Source: Pseudomonadota bacterium (lineage in GTDB: Bacteria; Myxococcota; Myxococcia; Myxococcales; Anaeromyxobacteraceae). Taken from it: 7,592 nt of DNA. The notes beneath the pieces are model-generated. The model saw only the letters and a list, made by a program, of their open reading frames with translations. It did no database searches and was not told the origin of the DNA. Positions 1 through 5,531 of this stretch are shown piece after piece. Every line of letters starts with the position of its first letter. The stretch's first letter is position 1. Made by a program: the position numbers and the translations under genes. The DNA lies in the NCBI GenBank assembly GCA_023428085.1, contig JAEYZK010000456.1:1-7592 (forward strand). Reading direction: 5' to 3'.

Positions 1-1954
1 GCTCGCGGCGCTGGCGGCGCTCTGGCCGCGCGACGCGCGGCTCGAGACCGCGCGCGCGGGGTACCTCGAGCTCGCCGGCGATCGCGCCGGCGCCCGCGCC
101 GCGCGCGAGCGCGCCCTCCTCCTCGACGGCGGCGACCTCGCCCTCCGCCGGGCGCTCGCGCTCGAGGACGGGAAGGAGGCGCTCGACGACCTCGCGTTCG
201 ACCCGCGCGAGGCGATCCGCGCCTACGAGGCCGCGGGCAAGCGGAGCGGCACGACCGCGGTGATGGTCCTCGACGCGGCGGCCATCGACATCCACCCCGG
301 CGGCGTCGCCACCGAGCGCACGCAGCAGGTCATCCACGTGCTCGACCAGGCCGGCGTGGACGAGCACGGCGAGGTCTCGCCGCCCGCAGGCGCCGAGCTC
401 CTCGCGCTCCGGACGCTCAAGCCCGACGGCCGCGCCCTCGAGCCGGATCGCACGACGGACGAGAAGGGGGCGATCTCGCTCGCCGGCCTCGAGCCCGGCG
501 ACTACGTGCTCGTGGACTACGTCCGCGCCGTGCGCGCGCCGTTCGCGGCCCTGGGCTACGCGGCCGACCCGTTCTACTTCCAGGTGGCGAACCAGCGCCT
601 CTTCCGCTCCACGTACGTGGTACGCGCGCCGGCGGGGGCCGGCCTCACCGCCGACGCGCACGCGATGCCCGCGCCCGAGGTCGTCCGGCAGGGCGGCCAC
701 GAGCTCGTGCGCGGCGAGCAGCATGACGTGCCGCCGTACGTCCCCGAGCCCGACGCTCCCTCGATGGGCGAGCACCTCCCCTACCTCGCCGTCGGCACCG
801 GCGCCTCCCGCGAGGCGTTCCAGCGGAACGTCGCCGACCGCCTCGCGGGCAAGACGCTCGCGACGCTGGAGATCGCCGCGTTCGCGCAGCAGATCCGCGC
901 CGAGGCGAAGGACCAGGGCCCGATGGCGCTCGCGCGCGCCGCCTACGCGAAGGTGGCGCGCACGGTCCTCGGGGAGGGTCCCCTCCTCGAGGAGGCGAGC
1001 GAGGTGCTCTCGCGCGGGCGCGGCAACCGCCTCCTGGTGCTGCGCGCGGTCCTGGAGGCGCTCGGGCTCGAGGCCCGGGTCGCCCTCGTGCGGCCGTTCA
1101 ACGTCGACCCCGGCTTCCATCGCTTCCCGACGCCGGCGGTCTACCCGGCGCAGGTCCTCCGCGTCCGCGCGGGCGGCGAGGTCGTGTGGCTCGACCCGAG
1201 CACGCGCCTCAACCCGTTCGGCGCGCTCCCGGGCTGGCTCGCCGGGTGCGAGGCCCTCATCCTCCCCGCCCCCGGCGAGCGTCCGTCCGAGGACCGGACG
1301 CCCGAGGCCGCCGCGCAGGGCGACCGCAAGTCGGCGGAGCTCCGCGTCGTCCTCGCCCCCGACGGCGGCGCCGCGCTCGAGGGCGCGGACCGGTACGACG
1401 GCCCCCTCGGGGCGATGCTCAAGGCGCAGCTCGAGCCGCTCGACGAGAGCCAGCGGCGCCAGGCGCTGGAGGGCATGCTCGCGCGCGCGTTCCGCGGCCT
1501 CACCGTCACGGCGCTCTCCTTCGAGGGCGAGGACGACCCCGCGGCGCCGCTCGTCATCCGGTGGAAGGGCCGGACCGCGTCGCTCGCGCGGCCCGAGGGC
1601 GACGGGCTCGTGCTCGAGGCCGCGCTCCTGCCGGCGGAGCTCGGCCCGCGGTACGTGCGGCTCGCGGCGCGCACCACGCCGCTGCTCGTGCAGATGGCGG
1701 AGCGCGGGAGCTCCCGGATCGAGCTCGTCGCCCCGGCCGGCATGCGGATCGCGGCCGCGCCGCCGGTCCGCCTCGAAGGCCCGTTCGGAAGGTTCGAGCG
1801 GACCGAGCGTCCGACGGGAGAGGGCGGGCTGGTGCGGGAGGAGCGGCTGGAGCTCGCCCGCGCCCGGATCGCGCCCGCGCAGTACGGCGCGTTCGCGTCG
1901 TTCGTCGCCAGGATCGACGAGGTGCAGGACGCACCCGTGCGTCTCACCCGATGA
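1..1954 (+). CDS. TPR / DUF3857 / transglutaminase-like protein, 5'-truncated by window edge
   Basis: The frame is open from base 2 to the TGA at 1952-1954, giving 650 visible residues; the start lies upstream. Residues 1-85 are Ala/Leu/Arg-rich helices resembling degenerate TPR repeats. From about residue 88 the pattern fits DUF3857: a beta-rich stretch beginning AAIDIHPGGVATERTQQVIH, followed by a 'LKPDGRALEP' segment. Residues about 290-420 fit the transglutaminase-like fold that normally follows DUF3857, with ALGLEAR and WLDPS (Asp codon 1193-1195) recognisable. The usual Cys and His of the catalytic triad are missing: the Cys region reads SRGRGNRLL and the His region reads VYPAQVLRV. The only Cys in the visible protein lies after WLDPS. 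A beta-rich C-terminal domain of about 200 residues follows. Members of this family are often exported or periplasmic, but the signal peptide would be outside the window. An internal ATG at 260 is not the start, because the upstream frame is coding-like. The family call is fairly secure; the function is unknown, and the protein is probably a non-enzymatic binding or scaffold protein. Confidence 0.8.
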   Translation, partial: LAALAALWPRDARLETARAGYLELAGDRAGARAARERALLLDGGDLALRRALALEDGKEALDDLAFDPREAIRAYEAAGKRSGTTAVMVLDAAAIDIHPGGVATERTQQVIHVLDQAGVDEHGEVSPPAGAELLALRTLKPDGRALEPDRTTDEKGAISLAGLEPGDYVLVDYVRAVRAPFAALGYAADPFYFQVANQRLFRSTYVVRAPAGAGLTADAHAMPAPEVVRQGGHELVRGEQHDVPPYVPEPDAPSMGEHLPYLAVGTGASREAFQRNVADRLAGKTLATLEIAAFAQQIRAEAKDQGPMALARAAYAKVARTVLGEGPLLEEASEVLSRGRGNRLLVLRAVLEALGLEARVALVRPFNVDPGFHRFPTPAVYPAQVLRVRAGGEVVWLDPSTRLNPFGALPGWLAGCEALILPAPGERPSEDRTPEAAAQGDRKSAELRVVLAPDGGAALEGADRYDGPLGAMLKAQLEPLDESQRRQALEGMLARAFRGLTVTALSFEGEDDPAAPLVIRWKGRTASLARPEGDGLVLEAALLPAELGPRYVRLAARTTPLLVQMAERGSSRIELVAPAGMRIAAAPPVRLEGPFGRFERTERPTGEGGLVREERLELARARIAPAQYGAFASFVARIDEVQDAPVRLTR

Positions 1955-2067
1955 GCGACGACCCAGGTGTCACGAACCCCAGCCCCCCGTTCGAGAAAAG
2001 CCCCCGGGGATTGACATGATCGTCGCCATCGCGTGAGCGGATCGAGCGGCACGGTGGCTGCAATCCC

Positions 2068-2077
2068 CACGATCGTG
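2068..2077. repeat. 10-bp perfect palindrome CACGATCGTG
   Basis: CACGATCGTG is its own reverse complement. It lies in the non-coding stretch about 115 bp after the end of the DUF3857 gene. It could be a protein-binding site, but a single 10-bp palindrome in GC-rich DNA may be chance and no partner copy is seen nearby. Confidence 0.3.
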
Positions 2078-2107
2078 CGCTTCGTCCTCCAGCTCCTGAA
2101 GAGTGTT

Positions 2108-2128
2108 CACCAGCTCCTCCGGCTGGTG
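2108..2128. repeat. Small perfect hairpin, 7-bp stem, 7-nt loop
   Basis: CACCAGC (2108-2114) pairs with GCTGGTG (2122-2128) around the loop TCCTCCG. On the plus strand the loop resembles an anti-Shine-Dalgarno sequence. On the minus strand it reads CGGAGGA, a Shine-Dalgarno-like sequence placed just before a GTG at 2110-2108. The structure is clear on paper; its role is unknown. Confidence 0.35.
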
Positions 2129-2230
2129 TCCCCCTCCGCTCTCCTCGAGCCCGTCCCCGTCCACTCCTCCACCGCACGCACGGCCCGGCTCACCCCCGGC
2201 CGCGCCGCGCGTCGGCTCCACTGACGCGGA

Positions 2231-2293
2231 CCGGAGGACGGCGAGCGCGCTGTGTTCGGAGGGCGTCCGCTTCCCCGGGCGGGCGTCCTCCGG
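2231..2293. repeat. 10-bp inverted repeat with 43-nt spacer
   Basis: CCGGAGGACG at 2231-2240 is the exact reverse complement of CGTCCTCCGG at 2284-2293. The 43-base spacer contains further GC-rich self-complementary pieces, so a branched RNA structure is possible. It lies just upstream (plus sense) of the stronger hairpin at 2319-2353. Together they may act as a compound transcription barrier between converging genes. Confidence 0.5.
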
Positions 2294-2318
2294 ACAGCTT
2301 CGACGACGCGGTGCGGCC

Positions 2319-2353
2319 GCGCGGCCCGGTCTCCTCCCTCGACCGGGCCGCGC
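2319..2353. terminator. Probable bidirectional terminator hairpin
   Basis: GCGCGGCCCGGT (2319-2330) pairs perfectly over 12 bp with ACCGGGCCGCGC (2342-2353) around an 11-nt loop. It lies 10 bp beyond the stop of the minus-strand DUF4230 gene and in the gap between converging genes, which is where a terminator is expected. Neither strand has a T-tract after the stem, so it is not a classical intrinsic terminator. It could work as a very stable GC hairpin, an RNA 3'-end protector or a site assisted by Rho. Confidence 0.5.
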
Positions 2354-2363
2354 TCTTCACTGC

Positions 2364-2981
2364 TCAGCTCTCGGGCGGCGCCCCAGGGACGAACCGCACC
2401 TCGTCGTAGCCGAGGGACAGGAGCAGGCCGCGCAGGGCGCGCTCGGCGGACGCCCGGGCGCGCGCACGCAGCGCAGCGTCGGCCTGCACCTCGCGCTCGA
2501 ACGCGGCGCGGGCGAGCTCGAACAGGCGCGCGGTCTCCGCGGAGTCGAGGTTCGAGCCGACCACCTCGGTCTCGCCCGGCTTGAGGACCACCTGCACCCG
2601 GATCTCCGGGAGCACGACCTCGACGGCCCGCCCCTGCACGCGCAGGTTCGCGGCGTCCAGCTTCGAGAGGTCGAGGCCGAGCTCGGCGTCGGCGAAGACG
2701 ATCGCCTTCCCGTGCGGCGTGCGGAGGGTGAACCGGAGCCAGCCCGCGACGTCGCCCCACAGCGTCGCCGCCTCGCGCGGCTCCGGCGAGAAGCTGACCT
2801 TCTTGTAGAGCGAGACGTGCAGCGTCTCGAGCCGCGCGACCTCGCGGATCTGCGTCACCACCGCGGGCGGATCGGGGAGCGGGCGGCCATCCGGGAGGAG
2901 CCGCCGCACCAGCAGGAAGCCGCCGCCGATGCCGAGGCCGACCGCGAGCGCCAGGAGGAGGGAACGGGCGAAGCGCACCAT
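2364..2981 (-). CDS. DUF4230 family membrane-anchored protein
   Basis: This is a 205-residue protein. One hydrophobic segment at residues 6-29 is followed by basic residues (VRRLL) and looks like an uncleaved N-terminal anchor, with the rest of the protein probably outside the cytoplasm. Residues about 41-200 fit DUF4230: an opening 'IREVARLETLHVSLYKKV', a central strand pair ending in 'AELGLDLSKLD' (about 99-109), the family-like 'VVLPEIRVQVV' (about 122-132), then a long Ala/Arg-rich helix and a terminal 'LLSLGYDEVRFV'. No catalytic residues are known for this family and its function is uncharacterised. The ATG at 2981-2979 is preceded by the SRPBCC gene's stop 9 bp upstream and by no clear ribosome binding site, so coupling to that gene is likely. 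It is the last gene of the minus-strand run and is followed by the 2319-2353 hairpin. Confidence 0.82.
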   Translation of the reverse strand: MVRFARSLLLALAVGLGIGGGFLLVRRLLPDGRPLPDPPAVVTQIREVARLETLHVSLYKKVSFSPEPREAATLWGDVAGWLRFTLRTPHGKAIVFADAELGLDLSKLDAANLRVQGRAVEVVLPEIRVQVVLKPGETEVVGSNLDSAETARLFELARAAFEREVQADAALRARARASAERALRGLLLSLGYDEVRFVPGAPPES

Positions 2982-2990
2982 GAGCGAAAT

Positions 2991-3371
2991 CTACCGCGTC
3001 CGCGCGCGCGGGCGCGAGCGGGGGGTGCGCTTCGCCTGCGATGTGGCGGGCTTGCGCGCCGCGCCGGTCGAGCCCTTCCCGCGCGCAGCGCGCCGGCGCT
3101 CCTTCTCCGCCGCGCGGAAGCGGTCGGGCACGAGCTTCACGAACGTGCCGTGGTACGTGTCGGTGTGCGCCGTCGTCTCGCCGGCCCCCGTCGGCGCCTC
3201 GTACGTGAGCGAGATCCGCAGCCGGCCGCCCTCGCGTGGCTCGAGCTCGTGGACGTGGCACGTCATGCCGTCCGGGACCATCCACCGGGCGACCGCGCGG
3301 GGATCGAGGAGCGCGCGGTAGATGTCCGCGCGAGCGGCCTTCACCCGCTGTGTGACACGCGTCGAGCTCAC
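2991..3371 (-). CDS. SRPBCC/AHSA1-like protein, half domain with basic tail
   Basis: This is a 126-residue protein. Residues 1-83 match the first half of an AHSA1/SRPBCC (START-like) domain: 'RVKAARADIYRALLDP' for the first strand and helix, 'AVARWMVPDGM', then strands 'LRISLTYEAP' and 'TYHGTFVKLVPD'. The family normally has another 60-odd residues here (remaining strands and the long C-terminal helix that closes the ligand cavity). They are absent. Residues 84-126 are instead a low-complexity tail with 17 Lys/Arg in 43 positions. The reading frame and GC-ending codons hold to the stop, so there is no obvious recent frameshift. The start is the GTG at 3371-3369, overlapping the hemW stop by 4 bases (GTGA), with GGGAGG at 3385-3380 giving 8-nt spacing. 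It may be a decayed gene, a deletion product or a genuine short variant with a nucleic-acid-binding tail. Ligand and role are unknown. Confidence 0.72.
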   Translation of the reverse strand: MSSTRVTQRVKAARADIYRALLDPRAVARWMVPDGMTCHVHELEPREGGRLRISLTYEAPTGAGETTAHTDTYHGTFVKLVPDRFRAAEKERRRAARGKGSTGAARKPATSQAKRTPRSRPRARTR

Positions 3372-4510
3372 GCGAGGAGCCTCCCGGCGACCGCGCTGTG
3401 CAGGTCCATCCCGCGGCTCGTGAGCACGAGCCGCCCGGCCCGCACCACGGCGAGCCGCCGGCGCACGAGCGCGTCCACCTCGGCCGCGGCGCCGGGCGGG
3501 AGCCAGGCGACCGCGGCGCCCGCGGTCGTTCGGAGCGCGAGCATCACCCGCTCGTTCCGCTCGGCGGTCGGGTCGATCCGGTCCTCCTCGGCGGTGGGGA
3601 TCCGGCCCTCCTCGACCGCCGCGAGGTACGCGCCGGCCGCGCGCAGGTTGCCGTACCGAAGGGAGCCGGGGTCGCGGCGGCGGCACCCCCAGGCCCCTGC
3701 GCCGAGCCCGAGGTAGCTCTCGCACTCCCAGTAGAGCCGGTTGTGCACCGACTCCAGGCCGGGCCGGGCGTGGTTCGAGATCTCGTACCGGCGCAGGCCG
3801 GCCCGCCGGAGCGCGGCCCGGAGCGCGCGGCCCTGGGCGGCGGACTCCTCGTCGGAGGGGAGCGGCAGCCGCCCCTCGCGCGCCAGCCGCACGAACGGGA
3901 CCTCCTCGGCGAGCGCCTCCGCGTCCACCGTGAGCGCGTAGTCCGAGACGTGGACGGCGCCCGCGGCCGCGGCGCGCGCCGCGTCCGCGGCCGCGCTCTC
4001 CGGCGTGGACCGGCGGGCGGCGTGGATGAGGTCGACGCTGACGTTGCCGACGACGTGGGCCGCGTCGCGGATGGCGCGCTCCGCCTCCTCGGGCCCGTGC
4101 CGCCGGCCGAGCTTCGCGAGCACGCCGCGGTCGAACGACTGCACGCCGATCGAGACGCGGTTCACCCCCGCCGCGCGCCACGCGCGCAGCCGGTCGCGGT
4201 CGCTCGACTCGGGGTTCACCTCCAGCGTGATCTCGGGCTCGGGGTGCGCGCCCCCCGCGAACCGCGCCCGGAACGCCGCCACCACCTCGCCCACCTCGTC
4301 CGGCGCCCAGAGCGAGGGCGTCCCGCCGCCCAGGTAGATGCTCCGGAGCGCGAGCCCCTCGAACTCCGCCGCGCGGAGGCGCAGCTCGGCGAGGATCGCC
4401 CTCGCGTACCGCCCGCCGCCCGGCGGCCGCTCGGTGGTGACCGCGAAGTCGCAGTACGGGCACCGGTGCGTGCAGTAGGGGAAGTGGACGTAGACGCCGA
4501 AGGGGCGCAT
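3368..4510 (-). CDS. hemW: Radical SAM heme chaperone HemW
   Basis: This 380-residue protein has the usual HemW length. The N-terminus carries 'YVHFPYC' and the radical SAM motif CTHRCPYC (C13, C17, C20), followed by Asp-Phe. HemW has Phe where coproporphyrinogen dehydrogenase HemN has a fourth Cys. Further family marks are LGGGTPS (60-66), TLEVNPE (95-101), SIGVQSF (120-126), HVSDYALT (187-194), YEISN (242-246) and HNRLYW (256-261), then a HemN_C-like domain at about 305-375. HemW binds heme and an Fe4S4 cluster with SAM and hands heme to acceptor proteins; many genomes mislabel it as an oxygen-independent coproporphyrinogen oxidase. One oddity is that the normally conserved G-L-P-G-Q-T segment after DLI reads HAARRST (163-169). 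The ATG at 4510 lies 5 bp after the upstream stop with no clear ribosome binding site, so translational coupling is likely. Its stop overlaps the next gene. Confidence 0.92.
   Translation of the reverse strand: MRPFGVYVHFPYCTHRCPYCDFAVTTERPPGGGRYARAILAELRLRAAEFEGLALRSIYLGGGTPSLWAPDEVGEVVAAFRARFAGGAHPEPEITLEVNPESSDRDRLRAWRAAGVNRVSIGVQSFDRGVLAKLGRRHGPEEAERAIRDAAHVVGNVSVDLIHAARRSTPESAAADAARAAAAGAVHVSDYALTVDAEALAEEVPFVRLAREGRLPLPSDEESAAQGRALRAALRRAGLRRYEISNHARPGLESVHNRLYWECESYLGLGAGAWGCRRRDPGSLRYGNLRAAGAYLAAVEEGRIPTAEEDRIDPTAERNERVMLALRTTAGAAVAWLPPGAAAEVDALVRRRLAVVRAGRLVLTSRGMDLHSAVAGRLLA
3380..3385 (-). promoter_or_regulatory. Ribosome binding site for the SRPBCC gene, inside hemW
   Basis: GGGAGG on the minus strand lies 8 nt before the GTG at 3371, within the last codons of hemW. 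It supports GTG as the start codon and a 4-base stop/start overlap. It is the clearest Shine-Dalgarno sequence among the minus-strand starts in this window. Confidence 0.65.
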
Positions 4511-4515
4511 CGGGT

Positions 4516-5409
4516 TCAGGGCGTGCGCTGCACGACGAGCGCCGCCCGCTCCTTCAGCAGCGCCCGCAGGCGGCCATGGCCCTCGCCCGCGAGCGCGTCC
4601 CCCGGCGGGAGGAGCGCGGCGAACGTCCCCTTGGCGGAGAGGTGGGCGAGCGGTCCGGGTGTCGCGGCCGCGGCGGCGTCGGTGAGGTCGGCCGCGAGGA
4701 CCCGGACCACGCGGGTCCGCTCCGCGGCACCCTTCCGCGCGAAGAGGAGCTCGCAGCTCGCGAAGCCCGCGTCGCCCGCAGCCGCGAGCTCGCTCGCGCC
4801 GAGGAAGCGGAGCGCGCCGCCGGGCTGGACCCGGAAGTAGCGGAGCCCGGTCGGCTCGAGCCCCTCCGCGGCGAGGGCGGCGAGGAGCGCGGGCAGGACC
4901 GCGGCCGGCTCGCCCCGCATCGAGGCGCTCTCGAGGAACGCCTTCAGCCGCGCCGGATCCCGGAGGTTCGCGGGCCGTGGATCGCCCGCCGGGCTGCGGG
5001 TCGTGAGGGTGTAGTTCCGGGCCTCGGGGAACGCGGTCAGCGCGCCGAGGAGGTCGCCGGAGAGCGGGGCGACGACCACCGGCGGCACCCGCTCCGGGCG
5101 CGAGTCCGGCAGGGCCCCTCGGATCGCCGCCCGGATCGCCCGCGCGCGCTCCGCGCGCCGAGCCTTCTCGCCGGGGGAGCAGAACGCCTTCACGGCGCCC
5201 GTGTCGAGACCTGCGGGCGCCGGACCCTGGCACGACGCGAGCGCGAAGAGCTGCCGGGCCTCCGCGGCGAAGTCCGCCGCGGGCTCCTGCGCCGGCAGCG
5301 CGCCGCCGCCCTGGGGCACCTCGCACGGCTTCACGGGGACGCAGGGGTCCTCGGCGCGGGCCGCCGGGGCGGCGAGCAGGAGGACGAGGAGCGCGGGGAC
5401 GATCCGCAT
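4516..5409 (-). CDS. Secreted protein of unknown function, possibly C-terminally shortened
   Basis: This is a 297-residue protein. The N-terminus is a clear Sec signal peptide (MRIVPALLVLLLAAPAARA, likely cut before E20), so the product is exported. Mature Cys at 23, 29, 60, 77 and 219 could form disulfides, and C23 is not in a lipobox. Residues 111-130 (VVVAPLSGDLLGALTAFPEA) followed by NYTLTTRSPAGDPR, and 'VLAADLTD' near 237-244, resemble by memory an uncharacterised exported family with a 'YPFSGPD...FFP.A..Y.L..LEP.G' pattern; I cannot name an accession. In that family the chain continues well past a conserved 'hhQDDSG' stretch. Here it ends at 'ALVVQRTP', 5 bp before hemW. The ATG at 5409 is chosen because it starts the signal peptide. 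An in-frame ATG further upstream (start of MRVRSPCAWRR) would bury it behind 34 arginine-rich residues. The ribosome binding site is weak. Confidence 0.78.
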   Translation of the reverse strand: MRIVPALLVLLLAAPAARAEDPCVPVKPCEVPQGGGALPAQEPAADFAAEARQLFALASCQGPAPAGLDTGAVKAFCSPGEKARRAERARAIRAAIRGALPDSRPERVPPVVVAPLSGDLLGALTAFPEARNYTLTTRSPAGDPRPANLRDPARLKAFLESASMRGEPAAVLPALLAALAAEGLEPTGLRYFRVQPGGALRFLGASELAAAGDAGFASCELLFARKGAAERTRVVRVLAADLTDAAAAATPGPLAHLSAKGTFAALLPPGDALAGEGHGRLRALLKERAALVVQRTP

Positions 5410-5531
5410 GCCTGGGTGAGTAGCACGCGGGGGCAGACGGCGCAGCGGGCACTCGAGGAGACCGCTCGCCCTCCGACCCCGCCGCCACGCGCAGGGCGAG
5501 CGGACGCGCATGGGCTCGGGCCCCGGAGAGG
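5410..5531 (-). promoter_or_regulatory. Possible promoter/leader region of the hemW operon
   Basis: This 122-bp gap is the only sizeable break in the minus-strand genes, so it is the likeliest place for a promoter driving the four downstream genes. I see only a weak -10-like TGCTACT about 13-19 bp before the ATG and no convincing -35. A promoter is therefore inferred from layout, not from sequence. The gap also contains the 5462-5503 hairpin. Confidence 0.25.
5462..5503. terminator. Perfect 11-bp hairpin between coiled-coil gene and secreted-protein gene
   Basis: CCGCTCGCCCT (5462-5472) is the exact reverse complement of AGGGCGAGCGG (5493-5503), with a 20-nt loop. It lies about 28 bp after the stop of the minus-strand coiled-coil gene and about 52 bp before the start of the next gene. 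It has no T-tract. It may end or attenuate transcription from the coiled-coil gene, protect an mRNA 3' end, or sit in the leader of the downstream operon. Confidence 0.42.

Larger units (their letters stand above)
1955..2363. other. Convergent intergenic region, no convincing gene
   Basis: These 409 bases separate two converging genes. Short open frames exist on both strands: plus 2033-2224 from a GTG, and minus about 2221-1970. Neither has a ribosome binding site at the frame's first start codon, a recognisable domain or the strong codon bias of the neighbours. A 22-codon frame starts at the ATG at 1951, which overlaps the upstream stop as ATGA and ends at 2019. It could be translated by coupling, but its sequence (beginning MSDDPGVTNPSPP) looks non-functional. 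TTGACA occurs at 2011-2016, but I see no fitting -10 box about 17 bp downstream. The clear content is structural: a 10-bp palindrome at 2068-2077, a small hairpin at 2108-2128, a long-spaced inverted repeat at 2231-2293 and a strong hairpin at 2319-2353. Confidence 0.7.

Noticed and set aside
2011..2039. TTGACA as a -35 promoter element
   Set aside because: The bases about 17 bp downstream (TGAGCG) do not resemble a -10 box, and there is no gene to drive before the convergent terminator.
1141..2070. 309-codon minus-strand frame opposite the DUF3857 gene
   Set aside because: It is antisense, Ser/Arg/Pro-rich and without any domain pattern, whereas the plus strand shows a clear protein family.
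1970..2221. 83-codon minus-strand frame ending in 'SRTGGWGS'
   Set aside because: It has no start signal at its first ATG and atypical codons near its end. An internal GTG at 2110 has a Shine-Dalgarno-like GGAGGA, but the product matches nothing I recognise.
2033..2224. 63-codon plus-strand frame starting with GTG
   Set aside because: There is no ribosome binding site, codon bias is weaker than in the neighbours, and no recognisable motif is present. An amphipathic helix-like stretch keeps it from being fully excluded.
2103..3716. Plus-strand open frame of 537 codons across the DUF4230, SRPBCC and hemW region
   Set aside because: It is antisense to three recognisable genes, arginine-rich, and has no domain pattern.
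3368..5488. Extended version of hemW reaching back to 5488
   Set aside because: The extension is an out-of-frame shadow of the exported-protein gene. HemW families start at the 'YVHFPYC' segment, as the ATG at 4510 gives.
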